DNA from: an uncultured Lachnospiraceae bacterium
GTDB taxonomy: Bacteria > Bacillota > Clostridia > Lachnospirales > Lachnospiraceae
Direction of reading: 5' to 3'
Assembly: GCA_905235435.1 (NCBI GenBank)
Contig: CAJOLD010000003.1
Span: 1-49,564, forward strand
Length of the DNA: 49,564 bases
The notes beneath the pieces are model-generated. The model made no database searches, was not told the origin of the DNA, and saw only the letters and a program-made list of their open reading frames with translations. Positions 22,841-30,941 of this stretch are shown here, piece by piece; within the stretch, counting starts at the first letter, position 1, and every line of letters begins with the position of its first letter. The translations under genes were made by a program, and so were the position numbers.

Positions 22841-25480
22841 TTATTTCAGCTGGCCTTCCAGGACCTCGGCCGCCTTCTCAAGCGCCGCGTCCACACCGGA
22901 AGGATCTTTGCCGCCGGCCTGCGCCATATTCGGGCGTCCGCCGCCGCCTCCTCCGACCAGGCCCGCAATGCCCCTGATCAGATTCCCGGCGTGCGCGCCG
23001 GCCTTCATGGCCCCGTCGGTGGCCGCGGACATCAGGCTCACCTTGCCGTCCGTGACGGAAGCGAGGACAATGACGCCCTCCCCGATCTTCTCACGCAGCT
23101 GGTCTCCCAGCTCGCGAAGGCCGTTCATATCGACATTCTCCACCTTCGCGGCGATCATCTTCACGCCGCCGACCTCGCGGACCTCATCCATGACGTCGCC
23201 GAGGGCGTCCTTGGCCAGTTTGCTCTTTAAGGACTCGCACTCGCTGCGGGATTCCTTGAGCTCCGCCTGCAGAGCGGAGACCTTTGCGGGCAGTTCCGAA
23301 GGAACGGTCCGAAGCAGGGCCGCCGTCTCGTGGAGCGTGTTTTCCATCTCCTGATAATAGCGGAGGACGCCGTCGCCGGTCAGGGCCTCGATCCTGCGGA
23401 CACCGGCGGAGATGCCGGACTCGCCAAGGATCTTGAACAGGCGGATATCTGCCGTGTTGCCGACATGGGTGCCGCCGCAGAGCTCCTTCGAGAAGTCGCC
23501 CATGGAGACCACGCGGACCTCCTCGCCGTACTTCTCACCGAACAGCGCCATGGCGCCGGTCGCTCTCGCTTCATTCAGGCTCATGATATCGGTCGATACG
23601 TCGAGCGCCGCCGCGATCTCCTCGTTGACGATCTCCTCGACCCGGCGGATCTCCTCTGGCGTCATCGCCTGGAAATGCACAAAGTCAAAACGCAGGCGGT
23701 CCGCCGTGACCAGGGAGCCCTTCTGCTCGACATGGCTGCCCAGGACGACCTTCAGGGCCTTCTGCAGCAGATGCGTCGCGCTGTGGTTCCGCTCGGTGGC
23801 GTGCCTTGCCGTCTCATCGACCTTCAGCGTCACCCGGTCGCCGGTCTTGATCATGCCGGAGGTGACGATGCCGACATGGCCTTCCTTGCCGCCGCTCAGC
23901 TTGATCGTCGTCTCCACCTTAAAGGTCCCCTCGGGGCCTTCGATCACGCCGCTGTCGCCTTCCTGGCCGCCCATCGTCGCGTAGAACGGCGAGCGGTCCG
24001 TGACGATCGTTCCGCGGTCTCCGTCGGCAAGGGCTTCCGTGAGATCCTCCTCGGAGGTCATCGCGGTGACCAAAGCGGTCTCCCCGAGCGTGGTATATCC
24101 GTCAAACGCCGTCGTCATCGCGACCGGGAGCAGGTCATAGACCGTCGCGTCCGCGCCGCTGTAGTTCGTTGTCTTTCTTGCTTTGCGGGCCGTCTCCCTC
24201 TGGACCTTCATGGCGGCCTCAAAGCCTTCCTCGTCCACGGAGACACCCTTCTCTTCGAGGATCTCGCGCGTAAGGTCGAGCGGGAATCCGTAGGTGTCGT
24301 AGAGTGTGAAAGCCTTGTCGCCCGGAAGGACCTTCTGCCCGTTCTCCTCCATCTCCTTTTCCATGGAGGCGAGGATGCTCAGGCCCTGGTCGATCGTGCG
24401 GCCGAAGGCGGTCTCCTCGTTCTGGAGCACGCGGAAGATCATGTCCTTCTTCTCATCCAGCTCCGGATAGCCGTCCTTCGATCCCTCGATGACCGTCCGG
24501 CTAAGGTCCGCCAGGAACGATCCCTCGATCCCGAGGAGCCTGCCGTGGCGGGCGGCCCTGCGGATCAGGCGGCGCAGCACATAGCCGCGGCCCTCGTTGG
24601 TGGGCGTGATGCCGTCGGAGATCATGAAGGTGGCCGAGCGGATGTGGTCTACGATCAGACGGATGGAGATATCATCCTTCTCATTCTCTTTGTAGGTCTT
24701 TCCCGCCACCTCGCAGACGCGGTCGCGCAGCGCGCGGATCGTGTCCACGTCAAAGATGGAGTCGACCTCCTGCACGACAACGGCGAGGCGTTCAAGGCCC
24801 ATGCCGGTGTCGATGTTCTTCTGCTTCAGGGTCGTGTAATTGCCCTTGCCGTCATTCTCGAACTGGGTGAAAACGTCGTTCCACACCTCCATGTACCGGT
24901 CGCAGTCGCAGCCGACCGTGCAGGTGGGCTTGCCGCAGCCGTACTTTTCGCCGCGGTCATAATAGATCTCGGAACAGGGACCGCAGGGGCCTGCGCCGTG
25001 CTCCCAGAAATTGTCCTCCTTGCCGAAGCGGAAGATCTTTTCCTTCGGGATGCCGATCTCCTTCTCCCAGATGTCAAAGGCTTCATCGTCATCGAGGTAG
25101 ACGGACGGATAGAGACGGTCCGGGTCGAGACCCACGACGTCGGTCAGAAATTCCCAGGACCAGTGGATCGCTTCGGTCTTAAAGTAGTCGCCGAAGGAGA
25201 AATTGCCCAGCATCTCAAAGAAGGTGCCGTGCCTCGCCGTCTTGCCGACATTCTCGATATCGCCGGTGCGGATGCACTTCTGGCAGGTCGCGACCCTCTT
25301 GCGGGGCGGGATCTCCGCGCCCGTGAAATAGGGCTTGAGCGGCGCCATGCCGGCGTTGATCAGAAGAAGGCTGTTGTCATTGTGCGGTACGAGCGAAAAG
25401 CTCTTCATGATCAGGTGCCCCTTGCTCTCAAAAAAGTCAAGGTACATCTGCCTAAGTTCATTGACTCCGTATTTTTTCAC
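22841..25480 (-). CDS. alaS: Alanyl-tRNA synthetase
   Basis: 879 residues, full length. Charges tRNA-Ala, recognised by its G3:U70 pair (a tRNA-Ala gene with that pair lies at 33158). The catalytic core starts GVNELRQMYLDFFESKGH and includes LINAGMAPLKPYF and the zinc-site region ending CGKPTCTVGCDCDRYMEVWN. The editing domain has HSATHLLQKAL and CGGTHV, whose His and Cys bind zinc and clear mis-charged Ser/Gly. The C-Ala region ends with the glycine-rich GIAGLVGGGGGGRPNMAQAGG. The start is GTG at 25480 with GGAGGAAGAATAC before it. Probably co-transcribed with tyrS (30-base gap). Confidence 0.98.
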   Translation of the reverse strand: MKKYGVNELRQMYLDFFESKGHLIMKSFSLVPHNDNSLLLINAGMAPLKPYFTGAEIPPRKRVATCQKCIRTGDIENVGKTARHGTFFEMLGNFSFGDYFKTEAIHWSWEFLTDVVGLDPDRLYPSVYLDDDEAFDIWEKEIGIPKEKIFRFGKEDNFWEHGAGPCGPCSEIYYDRGEKYGCGKPTCTVGCDCDRYMEVWNDVFTQFENDGKGNYTTLKQKNIDTGMGLERLAVVVQEVDSIFDVDTIRALRDRVCEVAGKTYKENEKDDISIRLIVDHIRSATFMISDGITPTNEGRGYVLRRLIRRAARHGRLLGIEGSFLADLSRTVIEGSKDGYPELDEKKDMIFRVLQNEETAFGRTIDQGLSILASMEKEMEENGQKVLPGDKAFTLYDTYGFPLDLTREILEEKGVSVDEEGFEAAMKVQRETARKARKTTNYSGADATVYDLLPVAMTTAFDGYTTLGETALVTAMTSEEDLTEALADGDRGTIVTDRSPFYATMGGQEGDSGVIEGPEGTFKVETTIKLSGGKEGHVGIVTSGMIKTGDRVTLKVDETARHATERNHSATHLLQKALKVVLGSHVEQKGSLVTADRLRFDFVHFQAMTPEEIRRVEEIVNEEIAAALDVSTDIMSLNEARATGAMALFGEKYGEEVRVVSMGDFSKELCGGTHVGNTADIRLFKILGESGISAGVRRIEALTGDGVLRYYQEMENTLHETAALLRTVPSELPAKVSALQAELKESRSECESLKSKLAKDALGDVMDEVREVGGVKMIAAKVENVDMNGLRELGDQLREKIGEGVIVLASVTDGKVSLMSAATDGAMKAGAHAGNLIRGIAGLVGGGGGGRPNMAQAGGKDPSGVDAALEKAAEVLEGQLK

Positions 25481-25510
25481 GTATTCTTCCTCCGTTCAAT
25501 ACAAGGTCTG

Positions 25511-26734
25511 TCAGCGGCAGACGATCTTTTTATATTTTTTCTTGCCCCTGCGAAGGACGATGCCTTCACCGGAGAGCTGATCACGGGTAATGACGGCCTT
25601 TACGTCGGTCACCTTTTCGCCGCCTGCCAGCACGCCGCCCTGCTCGATCGCCCTGCGGGCGTCGCTGCGGTTCGTGGCAAGGCCGGCCTTTACGAGGGCG
25701 CTGATCAGGTCGATCCCGTCATCCGTAAGATCTTCCTCAGAAAGCTCCTCCTCCGGCATCTGGGCCGCGTCGCCGGCTCCGAAGACGGCGCGCGCGCCTT
25801 CCTGCGCCTTCTTTGCCTCTTCCTCGCCGTGCACAAGGTTCGTCAGCTCATAGGCCAGGATCTCCTTCGCCTGGTTCAGCTGACTGCCCTCCCACTTTGA
25901 CATCTCGTCGATCTGCTCCATCGGAAGGAAGGTGAGCATGCGGAGGCATTTGATGACGTCGGCGTCCCCGACGTTCCTCCAGTACTGATAGAAATCAAAG
26001 GGCGAGGTCTTGTTCGGATCGAGCCAGACGGCTCCCTTCGCGGTCTTGCCCATCTTCTTGCCCTCGGAATTGAGGAGCAGGGTGATGGTCATCGCGTGGG
26101 CGTCCTTGCCGAGCTTGCGGCGGATGAGCTCCGTGCCGGCCAGCATGTTGCTCCACTGGTCGTCGCCGCCGAACTGCATGTTGCAGCCGTAGTCCTTGTA
26201 CAGCATGTAGAAGTCATAGGCCTGCATGATCATGTAGTTGAACTCGAAGAAGGTAAGGCCCTTCTCCCATCTCTGCTTATAGCATTCCGCCGTGAGCATG
26301 CGGTTGACCGTAAAATGCGGTCCCACCTCGCGCAGCATATCGATATAATTGAGGCTCATCAGCCAGTCGGCGTTGTTGACCATCAGCGCCTTTCCGTCGG
26401 AGAAATCGACGAAGCGCTCCATCTGCTTCCGGAAGCAGTCGCAGTTGTGGTCGATGATCTCCTTCGTCATCATGGGCCTTGCGTCCGTCCTTCCGGAGGG
26501 ATCGCCGATCATGCCCGTGCCTCCGCCGATCAGGGCGATCGGCTTATTGCCCGCCATCTGCAGGCGCTTCATCAGGCAGAGCGCCATGAAATGTCCGACA
26601 TGAAGACTGTCCGCGGTGGGATCGAAGCCGATATAAAACGTCGCCTTTCCGGCATTCACCATCTCTCTGATCTCTTTTTCATCCGTCACCTGGGCGATCA
26701 GGCCTCTCGCCTGCAGCTCTTCATAAACTCCCAT
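25511..26734 (-). CDS. tyrS: Tyrosyl-tRNA synthetase
   Basis: 407 residues. Class I synthetase charging tRNA-Tyr. Motifs: the HIGH equivalent HVGH in FDPTADSLHVGHFMAL, tyrosine-binding YDFYMLYKDYGCNMQFGGDDQWSN, the KMSKS equivalent KMGKT (GKKMGKTAKGAVWL) and a C-terminal S4 RNA-binding domain (SDARRAIEQGGVLAGGEKV). The ATG follows AGGAGGTATACACG. It stands 35 bases after rnhA and 30 before alaS, an operon-like layout. No T-box leader is seen before rnhA or tyrS. Confidence 0.97.
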   Translation of the reverse strand: MGVYEELQARGLIAQVTDEKEIREMVNAGKATFYIGFDPTADSLHVGHFMALCLMKRLQMAGNKPIALIGGGTGMIGDPSGRTDARPMMTKEIIDHNCDCFRKQMERFVDFSDGKALMVNNADWLMSLNYIDMLREVGPHFTVNRMLTAECYKQRWEKGLTFFEFNYMIMQAYDFYMLYKDYGCNMQFGGDDQWSNMLAGTELIRRKLGKDAHAMTITLLLNSEGKKMGKTAKGAVWLDPNKTSPFDFYQYWRNVGDADVIKCLRMLTFLPMEQIDEMSKWEGSQLNQAKEILAYELTNLVHGEEEAKKAQEGARAVFGAGDAAQMPEEELSEEDLTDDGIDLISALVKAGLATNRSDARRAIEQGGVLAGGEKVTDVKAVITRDQLSGEGIVLRRGKKKYKKIVCR

Positions 26735-26769
26735 CGTGTATACCTCCTGTGCCTTCTTTTCTTCTTTCT

Positions 26770-27258
26770 TCAGCCGTCATATTCGTCGAGCCGATCCTCC
26801 ATGAGATGCTCCGTATCTTCGGCAGCAGCCGTCGCCAGGCTGTCGCATCTCTCATTCTGGGGATGGCCCGCGTGCCCCTTCACCCAGATGAAGGACACGT
26901 CGTGCGGCTCCTTTGCCTTAAGCAGTCTCTTCCACAGCGGAACATTGGCGACCGGTGCCTTGGACGCGCTCTTCCAGCCGTTCATGATCCACTTGTCGAT
27001 CCAGTGCTCATTGAACGCGCTGACCAGATACTTTGAATCGGAGTAGAGCTCGACCGTGCACGGCTTCGTGAGGGCCTCCAGCCCGACGATGGCCGCCAGC
27101 AGCTCCATCCGGTTGTTCGTCGTCTTGACGAAACCTCCGCTGAACTCTCTCGTATAGAGCTGTCCCGAAGGGGCTCTGTACTCCAGGATGGTGCCGTACC
27201 CGCCGGGTCCTTCCGGATTTCCCTTCGCGGCACCGTCTGTGTAGATCTTTACAAGCAT
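26770..27258 (-). CDS. rnhA: Ribonuclease HI
   Basis: 162 residues. Degrades RNA in RNA-DNA hybrids. The four acidic catalytic residues are visible: Asp in [12 protein letters not shown], Glu in [10 protein letters not shown], Asp in [10 protein letters not shown] and Asp in NERCDSLAT, plus the handle region with [10 protein letters not shown] and the catalytic-loop His in [14 protein letters not shown] 27258 is chosen because [14 protein letters not shown] is the usual start and GCAGGT lies upstream; a longer frame to 27345 has no support. Confidence 0.95.
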   Translation of the reverse strand: MLVKIYTDGAAKGNPEGPGGYGTILEYRAPSGQLYTREFSGGFVKTTNNRMELLAAIVGLEALTKPCTVELYSDSKYLVSAFNEHWIDKWIMNGWKSASKAPVANVPLWKRLLKAKEPHDVSFIWVKGHAGHPQNERCDSLATAAAEDTEHLMEDRLDEYDG

Positions 27259-27313
27259 ATGTTTACCTGCACTCTCTCCATTCCGCGGCCGCCTGCAGGC
27301 GTCCGCTCTTCCC

Positions 27314-27342
27314 AGTCTACATGATTCTGACCGCGAATACAA
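27314..27342 (-). promoter_or_regulatory. Probable promoter for rnhA-tyrS-alaS, TTGTAT-17-TAGACT
   Basis: Minus-strand -35 TTGTAT (complement of 27337-27342), 17-base spacer and -10 TAGACT (complement of 27314-27319). It is back to back with the aroF promoter. Confidence 0.5.
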
Positions 27343-27373
27343 CATTTTTCTTTTCTTTTACGTAATGCTATAT

Positions 27374-27379
27374 TATAAT
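27374..27379 (+). promoter_or_regulatory. -10 element of the aroF promoter
   Basis: Consensus TATAAT, 28 bases before the aroF ATG. No clear -35 stands at the right distance (the upstream sequence is T-rich), so the leader is short and lacks room for an attenuator. Confidence 0.55.
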
Positions 27380-27406
27380 AGTTGGCTGTGAAAGGAGAAC
27401 ACCGCC

Positions 27407-28441
27407 ATGTCTATGTATTTTGCCAAAAAGCTCCCCATCCCTGCCGAGATCAAGCAGGAAATGCCTCTTTCCGACCGGGTCAGCCGGATCAAGAAAGAGC
27501 GCGACGCGCTCATCCGAAGCGTCTTTACCGGGGAATCAGATAAATTTATCCTGATCATCGGGCCCTGCTCGGCGGACAGCCCGGAGCCCGTGCTGGAATA
27601 CATCCGCCGTCTTGCCCGTCTGCAGGAAAAGGTGGAGGACCGCGTCATCCTCATTCCCCGCATCTACACCAACAAGCCCCGGACCACCGGGGAGGGATAT
27701 AAGGGAATGCTGCACCAGCCCGACCCGGAGAAGAAGCCCGACCTTCTCGCCGGCATCAAGGCCATCCGCAGCCTGCACCAGCAGGCCATCGAAGAGACCG
27801 GCATGACCTCTGCCGATGAGATGCTCTATCCGGAAAACTTCCGTTATCTGGATGATCTTCTCTCCTACGTCGCCGTGGGCGCCCGTTCCGTGGAGGACCA
27901 GCAGCACCGCATGACCGTCAGCGGCATGGATGTGCCGGCCGGCATGAAGAACCCCACCAGCGGCAACCTGTCCGTCATGTTCAACTCCGTACAGGCTGCG
28001 CAGAGCGCGCACAACTTTATCTACAGAGGCTGGGACGTGACAACGACCGGGAACGATCTGGCCCACGTCATCCTGCGCGGCGCGGTCAACAAGCACGGCG
28101 GGAACATGCCGAACTATCACTACGAGGATCTGATGCTTCTCTATTCGCTGTACGCGAACCGCGGTCTTAAGAATCCCGCGGCGATCATCGATGTGAACCA
28201 CTCGAACTCCAATAAAAAGTACAAGGAACAGATCCGCATCTCCCACGAGGTGCTGCACAGCAGGGACTACAACCCGGATCTGAAGAAGATGATCAAGGGC
28301 CTCATGATCGAGAGCTACCTTGTCGAGGGACGCCAGGAAATCGGCTCCGGCACCCATGTGTTCGGCCAGTCCATCACCGACGCCTGCATCGGCTGGGAAG
28401 ACACCGAGCGCCTGGTCCTGGAGATCGCCGACCGCTGCTGA
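27407..28441 (+). CDS. aroF: 3-deoxy-7-phosphoheptulonate (DAHP) synthase, class I
   Basis: 344 residues. First step of the shikimate pathway: phosphoenolpyruvate plus erythrose 4-phosphate to DAHP. Family blocks: FILIIGPCSADSPEPVLEYI, PRIYTNKPRTTGEGYKGM, GARSVEDQQHRMTVSGMDVPAGMKNPTSGN, LRGAVNKHGGNMPNYHYEDL, IIDVNHSNSNKKYKEQ and MIESYLVEGRQE, with metal ligands Cys in GPCS, His in VNHS and Glu in ESYL. This is the aroF/G/H type, often feedback inhibited by an aromatic amino acid; which one cannot be read. The ATG follows GAAAGGAGAACACCGCC. A HicB-like gene follows 12 bases later. Confidence 0.96.
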   Translation: MSMYFAKKLPIPAEIKQEMPLSDRVSRIKKERDALIRSVFTGESDKFILIIGPCSADSPEPVLEYIRRLARLQEKVEDRVILIPRIYTNKPRTTGEGYKGMLHQPDPEKKPDLLAGIKAIRSLHQQAIEETGMTSADEMLYPENFRYLDDLLSYVAVGARSVEDQQHRMTVSGMDVPAGMKNPTSGNLSVMFNSVQAAQSAHNFIYRGWDVTTTGNDLAHVILRGAVNKHGGNMPNYHYEDLMLLYSLYANRGLKNPAAIIDVNHSNSNKKYKEQIRISHEVLHSRDYNPDLKKMIKGLMIESYLVEGRQEIGSGTHVFGQSITDACIGWEDTERLVLEIADRC

Positions 28442-28453
28442 TAGGAGGTTCTC

Positions 28454-28738
28454 ATGAAATTTATCTATCCTGCCGTCATCCATAAAGGAGAAGACGGGAT
28501 CTACACCGCCACCTTCCCGGACCTGGAGGGATGCACCGCCTGCGCGGATGATCTGGAGGAGGCGGTCTTTGAAGCCCACAACGCGGCTGAGGAGTGGCTC
28601 CTTCTGGAGCTGGACGAGATGACCGAAGACGGCTCTCTCCCCCTTGTCAGCGATCCCGCGGATATCCCCCTTTCCCCGGGGGACGTCATCCGCAATATCT
28701 GCGTGACCGTAAGGCTCTACGAGGGCTGGGACGAATAA
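28454..28738 (+). CDS. Solitary HicB-like protein
   Basis: 94 residues. The N-terminal half (FIYPAVIHKGEDGIYTATFPDLEGCTACADDLEEAVFEAHNAAEEWL) is the partial RNase H-like fold of HicB antitoxins. Typical HicB pairs with the HicA toxin encoded beside it, but no HicA-like frame is present on either side, and the chain has no clear C-terminal DNA-binding domain. It follows aroF with its own site TAGGAGGTTCTC and shares its terminator. Orphan HicB-like proteins are common; the role here is unknown. Confidence 0.85.
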   Translation: MKFIYPAVIHKGEDGIYTATFPDLEGCTACADDLEEAVFEAHNAAEEWLLLELDEMTEDGSLPLVSDPADIPLSPGDVIRNICVTVRLYEGWDE

Positions 28739-28754
28739 ACCAAATAGTAAAACG

Positions 28755-28784
28755 AAGCGCCGTGCATGCACACGGCGCTTTTTT
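28755..28784 (+). terminator. Terminator after aroF-hicB
   Basis: Perfect 10-base stem aagcgccgtg/cacggcgctt (28755-28764, 28771-28780) followed by six T (28779-28784). It also sits 28 bases past the stop of the convergent plsY and may serve both strands. Confidence 0.92.
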
Positions 28785-28811
28785 ACTGCTTTGAGCCGGT
28801 CTTCGCGTCCC

Positions 28812-29432
28812 TTATCTGCCGGATCGCAGTCTCTTCTCCTCTTTGCCCTGCGCGACCCGCGAAAGGCCTCTGTAATGCCGCGAGATCATGATCAGCAGGG
28901 AGAGAAGGATGAGGATCCCCTCCTCCGCGCCGCCGAAGATAAAACCGAAGGGCAGGGCCGCGGCGGGGATGACGACGGCGCCGACCGGCAGGTAGCCGGT
29001 CGCCAGTGTTACGATCCCGCCGAGGATCACACTAAACAGTCCCCACGGGACCAGGCAGACCGCAAGCCAGGCGCAGGTGACCGCGACGCCCTTCCCGCCC
29101 TTCCCCTTTTTCCAGAAGGGATAATTGTGGCCGAGTATGGCGCCGAAGCCGGCATAGAGGGTCCCCGGCTGTCCGGCGAGAAGACAGCCGATCAGGCAGG
29201 CAAGCCAGGTTTTTCCGAGGTCTCCGGCGAGAACGACAGCCCCCGCCTTCTTCCCGACATTTCCCATGATATTGGCCATGCCGGGATTGCCGCTCCCGAT
29301 CTCGGCGGCGGACTTCCCGGTCGCCCTTCTGGCGACGATCTCCGCGGTAAGAAAATTTCCAAACATATAACCGGCAGCCAGGCAGAGCAGCCTCGCGGCT
29401 GCGCCTCCCGCGCCGGAGACAGACATCAGCAT
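28812..29432 (-). CDS. plsY: Glycerol-3-phosphate acyltransferase PlsY
   Basis: 206 residues, about five to six membrane helices. Transfers acyl groups from acyl-phosphate to glycerol 3-phosphate, the first step of phospholipid synthesis in most bacteria. The three PlsY motifs are present: IGSGNPGMANIMG (usual GSGNxGATN), AVVLAGDLGKTWLA (usual DxxKG) and GFGAILGHNYPFWKKGKGGKGVA. Motif 1 has Met-Ala where Ala-Thr is usual. The ATG at 29432 follows GGGGAGGTCCGCTTAG; a second ATG lies two codons in. Confidence 0.93.
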   Translation of the reverse strand: MLMSVSGAGGAAARLLCLAAGYMFGNFLTAEIVARRATGKSAAEIGSGNPGMANIMGNVGKKAGAVVLAGDLGKTWLACLIGCLLAGQPGTLYAGFGAILGHNYPFWKKGKGGKGVAVTCAWLAVCLVPWGLFSVILGGIVTLATGYLPVGAVVIPAAALPFGFIFGGAEEGILILLSLLIMISRHYRGLSRVAQGKEEKRLRSGR

Positions 29433-29480
29433 CTAAGCGGACCTCCCCGACTTTAGTGAAACGATCCTGATAAGCAGTCC

Positions 29481-30410
29481 TCAGGATCCATCTTCGATAT
29501 AGTTTCGGATCTCCTCCCGCCGCAGCACGAAGTCGGAGGCGCCCGGGTATCCGGCGCAGACCGTGCCGGCGGCGCAGCCAAACGCTGCGGCCTCACGGGC
29601 CGCGGCACCTTCCAGGACAGCGCTCAGATAGGCGGCGGACATGCAGTCGCCGCAGCCGGTCGTATCTACCGCGCGGACGGCGCGGGCCGGTATGCGGCCG
29701 GCGAAGTCCTCCGCAAGGACATAGGCGCCCCGCTCCCCGCACTTGATGACCGCGGTCCCGACGCCTCTGCCTCGCAGGGCGCGGGCCGCTTCTTCTTCCG
29801 TCCGGGTGCCGGTGAGGTTCATCACGTCGTAGCTGCTCGGAAGGAAGTGGTCGAACAGGTCAAGGAGGCCGAGAGTCTGCTCCCTGTCCATGTCTTCGCT
29901 GCAGGCACACAGATCCCCGAATACCGGCATTCCCCTCTCTCTCGCTTTCCCGAGAAACCGGCGCATCCCGCTCTCCTCGAGGACCGGGAGGTTCAAAAGA
30001 CTGGCGACCGATACGGCGTCGCAGCCGTCCAGGAGGCTTTCCGGCAGCTGTTTTTCGGAGAGCTGACGGTGCGCGCCCGGCACGGAAAAGATATGCCGCT
30101 CCCCGTCCTCGCTGATGAGGATGACGGACGTCCCCGTCTTTTTATCCGGATCCAGGACGACGGCGCCGGTGTCCACGCCTCTCGCCTCAAGGGCGCCAAG
30201 CAGCGTGCGGCCGTTCTCATCATCGCCGAGGCAGGCGGCAAGCCGGGCATGGTGCCCCAGCGACGCAAGATGGACGCACTGGTTTGCCGCGTCGCCGCCG
30301 ATCCCGATCTTCACGTCATTGATCCACTGTTTTTCCCGCCAGGATGCGGCCGCGCCCACCGGGGAGGCCGCGATATCCAGAACGACGGCACCGATCACAA
30401 GTACATTCAT
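29481..30410 (-). CDS. PfkB-family carbohydrate kinase
   Basis: 309 residues. Phosphorylates a sugar or nucleoside with ATP; substrate unknown. PfkB signatures: N-terminal GIGGDAANQCVHLASLG (variant of GGxxxN), CLGDDENGRTLLGALEARGVDT, and a C-terminal DTTGCGDCMSAAYLSAVL in place of the usual DTTGAGDCF, keeping the catalytic Asp and changing the anion-hole Ala to Cys. ATG 30410 is preferred because AAAGGA stands 9 bases before it; the ATG at 30419 is only 1 base from that site. It follows a small unknown gene closely. Confidence 0.88.
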   Translation of the reverse strand: MNVLVIGAVVLDIAASPVGAAASWREKQWINDVKIGIGGDAANQCVHLASLGHHARLAACLGDDENGRTLLGALEARGVDTGAVVLDPDKKTGTSVILISEDGERHIFSVPGAHRQLSEKQLPESLLDGCDAVSVASLLNLPVLEESGMRRFLGKARERGMPVFGDLCACSEDMDREQTLGLLDLFDHFLPSSYDVMNLTGTRTEEEAARALRGRGVGTAVIKCGERGAYVLAEDFAGRIPARAVRAVDTTGCGDCMSAAYLSAVLEGAAAREAAAFGCAAGTVCAGYPGASDFVLRREEIRNYIEDGS

Positions 30411-30428
30411 TTCAGCCATTCCTTTCCG

Positions 30429-30704
30429 TCATACCTTCTCGTCCTGCATCAGGCTCTCGTCCCACTCTCCTTCTTCGTAGGAGCGGTTCACCTGTCCGAT
30501 CATCTGCTCATAACCCTCATCGGTAAAAGGGAAGCGGAAATACTGCTTGTCCTCATCCGGTGTATGGTCCATGGCGTAGGGCCCCGGGAACACGCACAGC
30601 ACCAGGCTGTCCTCTTCTTTCTGCACACAGTACCGCATCCCCTTATAGCTGCCGTGGAACGGCGCCTTTTTCAGATACGAGAGCGGCAGTACGTCTCGAA
30701 ACAT
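30429..30704 (-). CDS. Small conserved-looking protein of unknown function
   Basis: 91 residues, not recognised. Sequence: short basic start (LPLSYLKKAPFHGSYKGMRY), a probable beta segment (SLVLCVFPGPYAMDHTPDEDK), FRFPFTDEGYEQMIGQVNRSY and an acidic end. No signal peptide, membrane helix or metal motif. The ATG at 30704 is well supported by AAAAGGAGATCGCAT. It stands 18 bases before the PfkB gene, so the two are probably co-transcribed. Confidence 0.75.
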   Translation of the reverse strand: MFRDVLPLSYLKKAPFHGSYKGMRYCVQKEEDSLVLCVFPGPYAMDHTPDEDKQYFRFPFTDEGYEQMIGQVNRSYEEGEWDESLMQDEKV

Positions 30705-30854
30705 ATGCGATCTCCTTTTCATCCTGATTTTCGAAGCCCCGGCATCCGCCGCAGGCACCGGGAAGGGCCTGGGCCCTCTTCTAGAGTATACCGCAGCGGC
30801 AGGATAAATGGCAGTACCGGCGGCAAAGAAAATCTGCCTTTTCAAAATTCAAGG

Positions 30855-30882
30855 TTGATTTTGGAGGGAAAACGGCTATATT
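30855..30882 (+). promoter_or_regulatory. purC promoter, TTGATT-16-TATATT
   Basis: -35 TTGATT at 30855-30860, 16-base spacer, -10 TATATT at 30877-30882. The 5' UTR of about 50 bases contains a perfect 6-base hairpin (ccgtcc 30893-30898, ggacgg 30903-30908) right at the 5' end. No purine riboswitch or PurR box is recognised. Confidence 0.65.
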
Positions 30883-30941
30883 GTATAAGAGGCCGTCCGG
30901 GAGGACGGATATCAACCGGTTTACAGAAAGGATCTAATATT

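Noticed and set aside
23330..25900. Plus-strand frame of over 850 codons opposite alaS and tyrS
   Set aside because: It is antisense to two intact synthetase genes, runs across their junction, and is Arg/Leu/Asp-rich without domains. It is a shadow of GC-rich coding.
28300..28812. HicA toxin partner for the HicB-like gene
   Set aside because: No frame of about 60 codons with a HicA-like double-stranded-RNA-binding pattern (GSHxxF) is present on either strand.
30765..30792. GC palindrome aagggcctgggccct as a terminator
   Set aside because: It has no T-run on either side and lies in the leader of the 91-residue gene, so a terminator role is unlikely.
30783..30941. Purine riboswitch or PurR boxes upstream of purC
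   Set aside because: Only a promoter and a short 6-base hairpin are visible; the purine aptamer core and paired PurBox sequences are absent.
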